Source: CAIVVT01 sp963838205 (lineage in GTDB: Bacteria > Acidobacteriota > Terriglobia > Bryobacterales > Bryobacteraceae). Taken from it: a stretch of 64,000 nucleotides of DNA. A program made the position numbers and the translations under genes. The DNA lies in contig CAWIQF010000020.1 in the NCBI GenBank assembly GCA_963838205.1, positions 186,001 through 250,000 on the forward strand, in the 5' to 3' direction. Positions 1 to 7,088 of this stretch are shown piece by piece (the first letter of the stretch is position 1; every line of letters starts with the position of its first letter). The notes beneath the pieces are model-generated. The model saw only the letters and a program-made list of their open reading frames with translations, had not been told where the DNA came from and searched no databases.

Positions 1-2589
1 CGCGAAATGCTTCGCATACTTAGGCGTCTCCGCGACCGCCAGTTCCAGTTGCGCGATCGCCTTGTCCAGCGAGCGTCCCGACGTGCGGTGCCACCACGCG
101 ATGGCCAGATTGCGATGCACGATCGGCATCGACGGATCGATCGCCGCCGCCGCCTCCCACGCCTTCGCCGCCTCCGTCGGCTGCCAGTCGTAAAGCAGAT
201 TGCCCAGGTAGTACGGCGCGCGCGCGTCGCGCGGGTTCGCTTTCATCGCCGCCCGCAGCACCTCAACCTCTTCGCCCTGGAACGGGAACACGTATTCGGA
301 CGGCATCTTCATCGCCTGCGCGTAGTATTCGGCCGCCTTCGCCGGTTGCTTTAGCCGCTCTGCAAAGTAGCCCAGATAGTAGTACACCATCGGCTGGATT
401 GCGGCCTTGTCGGGAGCGTCCGCCACCGACTCCAGTAGCACGTCCGTGCCGTCCTGCCACAGCCCCGCATCCAGGTATTCGGCCGCCGTCTCCGCCGCCG
501 TGGCCGGATGATCGTTCATCGTCGCCGTCATCAGGCTGCGCGTCTTCGCGTCCTTCGACAACAGCCAGCGCTCCGCCATCGACCGCACATCCAGCGGATC
601 GGATCGCCGATGCGCCACCGCCAGCACCCGCTCTGCCTCCTGCGTGCGCCCCAGGTGCCGCAGCATCGCGGCGCGCAGATTCAATGCCCGGATATTCAAC
701 GCGTTGTTGTCCAGCGACTTGCCCACGAAATCCAGCGCCGCGGTGAAGTCCCCGCGCATGGCCGCGATTTCAGCTACTCCGTAGTAGCCCGCTGCTCTCC
801 ACGGCAGGTTCCACGTCGAATTGAAGAAATACTTGTACGCTTCATCGATCTTGCCTTCCGCCTTCAACGTCAGGCCCAGATAGTAGATCGGCTCGGCATC
901 CTTCGGCGTCGTATAATTCTCTTCCAGCCGCTCCAGCGCCTTGCGGAACAGTTGCTCCGCCTCTATGTAGCGCGCCTTCCTGTAATAGTTGATGCCCAGC
1001 GCCGTGTTCACCCGCGCATCGCCCGCATCGCGCCGCAGCGCCTCCTCCCAGTACGGCTCGGGCGCGATGCTGGGGTCGTGGAACTGTTCCGCTCTGAGCC
1101 CGATCAGGTACAGCTCTTCCACCGTCTTCACCTGGGCGGGAGGTAGCGGACTCGTCACCGCCTTTGGCATCGGCTCCGGCGTCAGACGGATCGGCGAATA
1201 CGAGACCAGTTCCTTGCCGTCCGCACTGATCGACGCCCGCAGATCGTGCTCGTCGATGCCCGCCGGTACGGCCACCTGCTTGAGATACGGCTTGCCCGGA
1301 TCGATCGCCACCGTCTCCTCGAGCAACACCTTCGAGCCCGCCTCGAGCTTCACCGTCGCCGCCGCGCGCGCCGAGGTCGTATTGAAGCCCACCCTGGCCA
1401 TGCCGTTCTTGTCAACATCCAGATTCACCGCCGCCTCGAGGTTGGCCTTCTTCACGCCTTCGATTTCGCGGAACGGATACCAGTTCATCGAGAACGACTT
1501 CACGTCGAACGGCTGCAGCCACGTGTAGTCCGGCTGATTGTCGGAATACGCGCCCACCATCAGCTCGTCGTACGGGCCGTCCGTGTCGCTCAGAATGTGA
1601 TCCCACATGCGGCCCCGCGGGCCGCTGCCCCAGGTCCACACTTTCTTGCCGGGGACGATATTGTGATCCGCTACCGCCATCGTGCCGGCATGCTTGCCGT
1701 GGTCGTAACCCGCGAAAAAATCGTCGGCGTAGTTCCACGCAAAAATCGAATTCGCCTGGATATGGTTCTTGTACCAGCTCACGTCCACGCCCTTCGTGAA
1801 GTCCGCCCCGCTGTAGATGGAGTTGGCAATCGGCCACTTGATGAACTCGCGCTTCCCATGAAACGTGCCGTATTGCGTGCTCGGCGGAAAGATCACCTGG
1901 TAATCGTCATTCACGTGCACCGCGACATTGGCGAAGCACAGCATCGTCTCGACCACCGGCGTGCGATTCAAGATCCGCACCCGCGCCTCCAGGTACGACT
2001 TGCCCGGCCGCAGCGTGTAGCCCACCGCCCACCGCATCCGGTGCCGCACCTCCAACTCGCCCACCCACACCGTCTTGCTGCCGTCCTCGTTCTCCTCGAT
2101 GCTGTACTGCACCGGCAGGAACGTCGACGCACGATGGTGGTGCGGAATGTTCCATTCGATGCCGCCGCTGATCCACGCGCCGATGAGTCCGATCAGCGCC
2201 GGCTTGATCACGTGCTGCCGGTAAATGAAGTTGTAGCCGTTGGTCTTGTCGATTCCTTCAAACAGCCGCCCGCCGATCTCCGGCAGTATGCCGATCTTGA
2301 TGTACTCGTTTTCGATGTACACGATCTTGTAGGTCTTATCGACTTTGGTGTGCGTCAGCACGTCGTACAGCGGGTAGGGATAAACAATCCCCTGCGCCCC
2401 TTGCGACGCGCGTCCGAGATCGAACATCGGATTGGGCTCCGGCGCGCCGGCCAGATAGGTCGGGATGACAATGTTCTCCTCCCAAGCCCGCACCGGCGCG
2501 GCATCGGCCGCCGTGAGCGCCGGCGCGGCTGTCACGAGCAGTGCGCCCAGTCCCAGCGCTAAAACCAAATAGTCGCGAAATCGTTTCAT
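1..2589 (-). CDS. DUF5107 and TPR-repeat secreted protein, 3' end outside the window
   Basis: The frame is open from an ATG at 2589 down to base 1 with no stop, so at least 863 residues are present and the C-terminus is missing. An N-terminal signal peptide (MKRFRDYLVLALG, then a small-residue stretch) suggests export. Residues about 45-370 match the DUF5107 pattern, including GGRLFEGIDKTNGYNF and WISGGIEWNIPHHHRAS, and a later segment with VAVHVNDDYQ. From about residue 490 to the edge there are tetratricopeptide-like helical repeats (for example ALGINYYRKARYIEAEQLF). DUF5107 proteins with TPRs are common in acidobacteria and Bacteroidetes, often near sugar metabolism genes. Their biochemical role is not established. 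A carbohydrate-binding role is only an inference. The next gene, araD, is divergent. Confidence 0.85.
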   Translation of the reverse strand, partial: MKRFRDYLVLALGLGALLVTAAPALTAADAAPVRAWEENIVIPTYLAGAPEPNPMFDLGRASQGAQGIVYPYPLYDVLTHTKVDKTYKIVYIENEYIKIGILPEIGGRLFEGIDKTNGYNFIYRQHVIKPALIGLIGAWISGGIEWNIPHHHRASTFLPVQYSIEENEDGSKTVWVGELEVRHRMRWAVGYTLRPGKSYLEARVRILNRTPVVETMLCFANVAVHVNDDYQVIFPPSTQYGTFHGKREFIKWPIANSIYSGADFTKGVDVSWYKNHIQANSIFAWNYADDFFAGYDHGKHAGTMAVADHNIVPGKKVWTWGSGPRGRMWDHILSDTDGPYDELMVGAYSDNQPDYTWLQPFDVKSFSMNWYPFREIEGVKKANLEAAVNLDVDKNGMARVGFNTTSARAAATVKLEAGSKVLLEETVAIDPGKPYLKQVAVPAGIDEHDLRASISADGKELVSYSPIRLTPEPMPKAVTSPLPPAQVKTVEELYLIGLRAEQFHDPSIAPEPYWEEALRRDAGDARVNTALGINYYRKARYIEAEQLFRKALERLEENYTTPKDAEPIYYLGLTLKAEGKIDEAYKYFFNSTWNLPWRAAGYYGVAEIAAMRGDFTAALDFVGKSLDNNALNIRALNLRAAMLRHLGRTQEAERVLAVAHRRSDPLDVRSMAERWLLSKDAKTRSLMTATMNDHPATAAETAAEYLDAGLWQDGTDVLLESVADAPDKAAIQPMVYYYLGYFAERLKQPAKAAEYYAQAMKMPSEYVFPFQGEEVEVLRAAMKANPRDARAPYYLGNLLYDWQPTEAAKAWEAAAAIDPSMPIVHRNLAIAWWHRTSGRSLDKAIAQLELAVAETPKYAKHFA

Positions 2590-2867
2590 GACCTGCGTCT
2601 CCATTCACCGGCGATTCTCTACCGGCGGCGCCTTTGCTTCACGCTGTTGCGGCGCTGCACCGGAAGTGGCCGCGGGCCGCCTGTTCGCTCCTCGACCCGA
2701 GGAGCCGGCTGCCCGGCCGAAGTTCCGGTACTAGACTATCGGATCTGGATTACGGGTGCCAGTCCGCCCCGCCGCGGTGACGCTGGTGGATTGCGGCGTT
2801 CCCAGTGTCCGCCGTTGACAACCTCCGTGCGCGCCGCCGCCGCCGCGGTTACGCTATTAGATAAACC

Positions 2868-3560
2868 ATGCTTTTGAAGACACTGCGCGAAGAGGTTCTC
2901 GAGGCCAACCTGGAAATCGTCCGGCGCGGCCTGGTGCTCTATACGTTCGGCAATGCCAGCGGCTTCGACGCCGCCAGCGCGCTGGTGGTCATCAAGCCCA
3001 GCGGCGTGCCTTTCAATCAACTTACGCCGGCCGACATGGTGGTGACCAACCTCGACGCGCATATCATCGAAGGCGAACTCCGGCCCTCCTCCGACCTCGA
3101 CACGCACGTCCTGCTCTACCGCACCTTCGACGGCCTCGGCGGCATCGTCCATACGCATTCCACCGCCGCCACCGCCTGGGCCCAGGCGGGCCTCGAGATC
3201 CCCTGCTTCGGCACCACCCACGCCGACTACTTCCACGGCCCCGTGCCCGTCACCGGCCCGCTCTCCGACGAGGAGATCGCGGGCGACTACGAGCGCAACA
3301 CCGGCCAGGCCATCGTGCGCCGCTTCGAGTCCCTCGAACCCCTGGCCTGCCCCGGCGTGCTGGTCCGCAACCACGGCCCGTTTGCCTGGGGCCGCACGCC
3401 CGCCCAGGCCGCCGAGCACGCCGTGATTCTCGAGGAAATCGCCCGCATCGCCGCCCGCAGCGTGGCCCTCAACCCCGCGCTGCTGCCCATCCGCCGCTCG
3501 CTCCACGACCGCCATTTCCTCCGCAAACACGGGCCCAAAGCGACCTACGGTCAGCCCTGA
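2868..3560 (+). CDS. araD: L-ribulose-5-phosphate 4-epimerase (class II aldolase family)
   Basis: Predicted cytoplasmic Zn-dependent enzyme that interconverts L-ribulose 5-phosphate and D-xylulose 5-phosphate in pentose catabolism. The 230 residues match E. coli AraD from end to end. Visible landmarks are the phosphate loop GNASG near residue 26, the SSDLDTH segment, the zinc pair HTHS near residue 94, TTHADYFHGP, the third zinc ligand in VRNHGPFAWG, and the C-terminal LRKHGPKATYGQ. The start is the ATG at 2868; no good Shine-Dalgarno sequence precedes it. No araA or araB is adjacent, so it may serve a pentose route assembled from scattered genes. The nearby YjhG-type dehydratase at 11.2-13.3 kb fits the same theme. 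Confidence 0.93.
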   Translation: MLLKTLREEVLEANLEIVRRGLVLYTFGNASGFDAASALVVIKPSGVPFNQLTPADMVVTNLDAHIIEGELRPSSDLDTHVLLYRTFDGLGGIVHTHSTAATAWAQAGLEIPCFGTTHADYFHGPVPVTGPLSDEEIAGDYERNTGQAIVRRFESLEPLACPGVLVRNHGPFAWGRTPAQAAEHAVILEEIARIAARSVALNPALLPIRRSLHDRHFLRKHGPKATYGQP

Positions 3561-3585
3561 CGCCGGCGCGCATCTGGTCCGTTTC

Positions 3586-3695
3586 CACCCTCCGCGCACC
3601 GCAAAAACACCGCGGAATCACCGCGCGATCACCGTGGAAACACCGCAAAAACACGGTGAAGTGCACGTCCGCGCACGGTGAATCCACGGTGCAGC
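3586..3695. repeat. Ten tandem 11-bp units (CACCG-type, then CACGGTG-type)
   Basis: Units of exactly 11 bp start at 3586, 3597, 3608, 3619, 3630, 3641, 3652, 3663, 3674 and 3685. Units 2 and 6 are both CACCGCAAAAA. Units 3 to 5 are CACCGCGGAAT, CACCGCGCGAT and CACCGTGGAAA. Units 7, 9 and 10 begin CACGGTG, and unit 8 is degenerate. The array lies between the araD stop and the methyltransferase gene, just upstream of a TATAAT candidate at 3778. An 11-bp period puts each unit on nearly the same helix face, which would suit cooperative protein binding. No family name is recognised. Confidence 0.8.
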
Positions 3696-3777
3696 TACGG
3701 CATGTCCGGCCGGATCAGTGGATGGAGGGGAGCAGCGGGGGCAGGAGAGCGTACCGGTTTATGGGCTCTGTTGGATG

Positions 3778-3783
3778 TATAAT
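3778..3783 (+). promoter_or_regulatory. Candidate -10 box (TATAAT) for the methyltransferase gene
   Basis: A perfect TATAAT lies 57 bp before the ATG at 3841. No convincing -35 box is seen at 16-18 bp spacing. If used, transcription would begin near 3790, which excludes the upstream in-frame ATG at 3718 and supports the 3841 start. Confidence 0.4.
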
Positions 3784-3840
3784 CGGTTCCGGCCGGGATG
3801 GCAAAACGGAAATCCTAAATCGAGTGCTTCAGAATCACGC

Positions 3841-6096
3841 ATGAGCGCAAAACCTCCCGCGGCGCCGCTCCAAAATTTCGATTTTTCCTTGTTGGAGTCG
3901 CCGGACTTCAAAGAGGACTCGGTCCGTGAAGAGATTATCATGCCCATCTTGACGGCCCTGGGGTATTCGTCGTCCGGGGCGAACAAGATCATCCGGAGCA
4001 AGACCCTCCTGCACCCGTTCATCACAATTGGTTCCAAACGGCGGCCGATTCAGCTCATCCCGGACTACCTGCTCTCGGTGAACGGAAACTTCAACCTCGT
4101 CCTGGATGCAAAGGCCCCGAATGAAGAAATCAAACAGGGCGACAACGTGGAACAGGTTTACAGCTACGCAATCCATCCCGAAATCCGCGTCCCCCAGTTC
4201 GCACTTTGCAATGGTAAAGAGTTTGCACTTTACGATGTAGATAACCAAACCGCTGTACTCTGCTTCCCTGTCTCGAAATTGGAGCAACACTGGGAAGACT
4301 TGGAACGCTTCCTGGTCCCGTCCGCGGTATCGACGTCCCTTGCGAAGGTCCTCCGGACACGAACGCAACCGAAAAAGTCGGTCGAGTTCGATTACTTGGC
4401 AGTGAAACCACCCCTGGAAATCACGGGCATCCAAAAGCAGACCGCCCGACGCCACTTTGGGGTCCATGGGTATTTTACAAAGCAGGCATGGAAGGTTGTC
4501 CGGACGTACATTGAGACTTTCACCCAACCCGGCGATGTCGTGCTTGACCCGTATGGCGGCACAGGGGTCACGCTCGTGGAAGCCCTGCTGCTTCGCCGGA
4601 AGGCAATCCACATCGACATCAATCCCCTCTCAGTCTTTATGGTCAAGAACCTGATTCAGCCCGTAAACACGGGCGAACTCACCCACGCCTTCCAGGAGAT
4701 CAGAAAACAGTACACGGCAAAAGCGCCCAAGACCGACCAACAGGCCCGACTTGTACTGAAGCGCCTTCCCTATCCGCATGATATCGCGCTACCTAAGAAT
4801 TCCGATGTTAGCTCGATCGAGCAACTCTTCACACTAAAACAGTTGGCTAGGCTCGCGCTCCTCAAACATCTCATTAAGAGTTGGGAGCCTGGGGTCATTC
4901 AGGACACGCTGCTCCTCATGTTTTCCGGCCTGCTGAATAAAGTGAACCTCACTTACCACAGTTCGAAGGGGAGGTCCGAAGGGAGAGGGGATAGCGGCAT
5001 ATTTCGATACTATCGCTACCGGATTGCGCCCCAACCGGCCAACATTGACATGATGAAGTACTTCGAGTTCCGGTTGAAAAAGGTCCTGGCTGCGAAGAAG
5101 GAGATCGCCCCTTCCATAACCCGCAAGACACTTGACGATGCTCAGGTTCGCCAGGGAACAGCGACGGACCTGTGCGACATCCCGGATGAAAGCATCGACT
5201 ACATCTACACCGACCCGCCCTATGGGTCGCATATCCCATACCTCGACCTTTCGGTGATGTGGAACGCATGGCTCGACCTGCCGATAACTGAAAAGGACTT
5301 CCAGAACGAAGCCATCGAGGGCGGGGAGCATTACAAGACCAAAGAGGAATACTCCCGGCTGCTCGCCGCTTCGATCCAGCAGATGGCCCACAAGCTGAAA
5401 TATGACCGCTGGATGAGTTTCGTTTTCGCGCATCAGAATCCAGCATATTGGCATCTCATCATTGACTCTGCCGAAAAGGCCGGCTTCGAATACGCCGGGG
5501 CCGTAAAGCAGAACAACGGCCAGACGAGTTTTAAGAAACGCCAGAATCCCTTCACTGTCCTCTCCGGGCAGCTGATCATCAATTTCCGGAAAGTACGGAA
5601 TCCGCGCACTATCGGCACCATCGCGCTCGGCGCGCCGGTCATGGACATCATCCTTGAGACCGTGGAGTCCGTCATTGCCATGTATGATGGGGCCACCTTG
5701 GAGCAGATCAATGACGAATTGGTCATACGAGGCCTGGAGCTCGGATTCCTCGATGTGCTTGCAAAAGAATATGCTGACCTGACTCCTTTATTGGTGCAAT
5801 GGTTCGACTACGACGGCAAGACCAAGACTTATAGCATCCGGGAAGACCGGAGATTCAAGTCTCACATCCCTATCGAGCTCCGGGTACGGTACTTCATCGT
5901 GTCCTACCTTAAACGCCTCGAACTTCGGGGAGAATACCCGACCTTTGACGACGTCGTTTTGAACATTATGCCGCTCCTGAAGAATGGAATTACGCCGGAA
6001 AGACAGACAATTCAGAACGTCCTGGAGCGGGTTGCGGGGCGGGCTGGGAAGGACCGCTGGCGCCTCATCAAGACCGGGCAGGGAGAGTCGTTCTAA
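3841..6096 (+). CDS. Fused HSDR_N-type nuclease domain and DNA methyltransferase
   Basis: A 751-residue protein when started at ATG 3841. Residues about 20-170 resemble the type I restriction HsdR N-terminal nuclease domain, with a plausible PD-(D/E)xK core at D75, D89 and K91 (IPDYLL, then VLDAKAP). Residues about 195-560 form an S-adenosylmethionine-dependent DNA methylase: motif I as LDPYGGTG at D236 and the catalytic motif IV TDPPYG at D458. The 220 residues between these motifs may hold target recognition. The order I then IV fits amino (N6-adenine or N4-cytosine) methylases. No specificity subunit or second restriction gene adjoins it, so it is either a solitary methylase or a single-chain type IIG-like enzyme. 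Its codon use is visibly less GC-rich than its neighbours, suggesting transfer. An in-frame upstream ATG exists at 3718. Confidence 0.82.
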   Translation: MSAKPPAAPLQNFDFSLLESPDFKEDSVREEIIMPILTALGYSSSGANKIIRSKTLLHPFITIGSKRRPIQLIPDYLLSVNGNFNLVLDAKAPNEEIKQGDNVEQVYSYAIHPEIRVPQFALCNGKEFALYDVDNQTAVLCFPVSKLEQHWEDLERFLVPSAVSTSLAKVLRTRTQPKKSVEFDYLAVKPPLEITGIQKQTARRHFGVHGYFTKQAWKVVRTYIETFTQPGDVVLDPYGGTGVTLVEALLLRRKAIHIDINPLSVFMVKNLIQPVNTGELTHAFQEIRKQYTAKAPKTDQQARLVLKRLPYPHDIALPKNSDVSSIEQLFTLKQLARLALLKHLIKSWEPGVIQDTLLLMFSGLLNKVNLTYHSSKGRSEGRGDSGIFRYYRYRIAPQPANIDMMKYFEFRLKKVLAAKKEIAPSITRKTLDDAQVRQGTATDLCDIPDESIDYIYTDPPYGSHIPYLDLSVMWNAWLDLPITEKDFQNEAIEGGEHYKTKEEYSRLLAASIQQMAHKLKYDRWMSFVFAHQNPAYWHLIIDSAEKAGFEYAGAVKQNNGQTSFKKRQNPFTVLSGQLIINFRKVRNPRTIGTIALGAPVMDIILETVESVIAMYDGATLEQINDELVIRGLELGFLDVLAKEYADLTPLLVQWFDYDGKTKTYSIREDRRFKSHIPIELRVRYFIVSYLKRLELRGEYPTFDDVVLNIMPLLKNGITPERQTIQNVLERVAGRAGKDRWRLIKTGQGESF

Positions 6097-6430
6097 GAAC
6101 GCTCAATAGGTGCCATCGTAAAATCGGCGCACTCCTCGACCAACATTGGCCGGCCTGCGGCACAGCGCGGACGCGCGTGTTTTGCAGTCGCGGAGCGGGC
6201 GCGGGCGCGGCGGAGAAACCGAAAGGGTGTTTCGGTTTTTGTCTGCAAGCGATTGATTCTAAGACACCACAGCCGTAACCCCTTACGGTTTCCCTGTTTG
6301 AAGCCAGCGCCGCCCGGCCATGAAACGAAGGCTTTTCCTGCGTTCCGAAGCCACGTCCGCCGCGGGCCCAAACCAGCCCGCTCGCCGGGCCTCCGAACCG
6401 CCGCGCCAGCCTCGTTCGCGTACGGACTTG
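6097..6430. other. Intergenic region between the methyltransferase and lspA
   Basis: The two flanking genes converge here. Apart from the hairpin at 6216-6240 nothing is recognised; the reading frames crossing it have no family features. Confidence 0.5.
6216..6240 (+). terminator. Rho-independent terminator after the methyltransferase gene
   Basis: A 9-bp perfect stem (AAACCGAAA at 6216-6224 pairing with TTTCGGTTT at 6230-6238), a 5-base loop GGGTG, and a T run to 6240. It lies about 120 bp past the methyltransferase stop and reads as a terminator only on the plus strand. Confidence 0.7.
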
Positions 6431-6952
6431 CTACGTCCAGCCAGAAGAGCGCGGGCGGGAGAACAACAGGTGGAGCAGGATCAGAATCGCGCCGCAGGTG
6501 ATGGCCGAGTCGGCCACGTTGAAGACCGGGAAGTGGGCCGAGCCCCAGTAGAAATCCAGGAAGTCGGTGACGGTGCCGGAAACCAGCCGGTCGTAGAGGT
6601 TGCCGGCCGCGCCGCCCAGCACCAGCGCGAGCGCTGCGCGGTAGCTCCAATGCGCCGCCTCGTTGGCGACCGGGTCGGGGCGGATGGCCTGCCACAGCAG
6701 CCATGCCACGATCCCCAGCACGCCGATGGTGAACGCGATCAGGATCGGGCTGGTGCGGCCCGCGGCCGGATTGTCGAACAGGCTGAAGGCGATGCCGGTG
6801 TTGCGCGTCGATACGATCTGGAAACAACCGGGGATGACGTGGATCGCGTCCCACGGAGCAAGGCGCGTTTCGACGATGTGTTTAGACGCCCGGTCGGCCA
6901 GGGCGACGACGGCGGCGAGGGCATAGGGCCAATAGCGCACGAATCCTCTCAT
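6431..6952 (-). CDS. lspA: Lipoprotein signal peptidase (signal peptidase II)
   Basis: An inner-membrane aspartic protease that removes the signal peptide of lipidated prolipoproteins. The 173-residue protein from ATG 6952 has four hydrophobic segments and both catalytic aspartate motifs: GNLYDRL (near residue 118) and FNVADSAI (near residue 143). The NTGIAFSLF segment is also typical. An in-frame upstream start at 6994 would add 14 residues of non-membrane sequence and is less likely. It follows ileS on the same strand, the classic ileS-lspA order, but the 136-bp gap is almost filled by an inverted-repeat element at 6962-7066. A client lipoprotein with an LGAC lipobox is encoded at 15591. 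Confidence 0.93.
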   Translation of the reverse strand: MRGFVRYWPYALAAVVALADRASKHIVETRLAPWDAIHVIPGCFQIVSTRNTGIAFSLFDNPAAGRTSPILIAFTIGVLGIVAWLLWQAIRPDPVANEAAHWSYRAALALVLGGAAGNLYDRLVSGTVTDFLDFYWGSAHFPVFNVADSAITCGAILILLHLLFSRPRSSGWT

Positions 6953-6961
6953 TGCAGCGTT

Positions 6962-7066
6962 CGAAGACACGGGGACAGACGGCTCTGTCCACACGGCGCA
7001 GCAGAGGCAGAGGGTGAACAGAGAGAGTTGTGCGCGCCTAGGACAGAGACGTCAGTCCCCGTGTTT
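6962..7066. repeat. ~105-bp inverted-repeat element, copy 1 (between ileS and lspA)
   Basis: The ends ACACGGGGAC and GTCCCCGTGT are perfect inverted repeats, and the imperfect inverted match extends to about 24 bp (21 of 24 pairs), each arm also carrying a CTGTCC/GGACAG core. A close copy lies at 15285-15390; both share the interior GAGAGAGTTGTGCGCGCCTA. No coding capacity is likely. It behaves like a MITE or REPIN-type unit and could fold into a large hairpin in the ileS-lspA transcript. Confidence 0.85.
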
Positions 7067-7088
7067 CCCGGGTCAACCGCCGCGGCGT

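Noticed and set aside
1246..2562. 438-codon open frame on the plus strand
   Set aside because: Antisense to the DUF5107 gene; Arg/His-rich and without family features. The real gene is on the minus strand and has no stop in the window.
3586..3695. The 11-bp repeats as a CRISPR array
   Set aside because: Unit and spacing are far too short, there are no unique spacers, and no cas gene is present. No CRISPR array was seen anywhere in the window.
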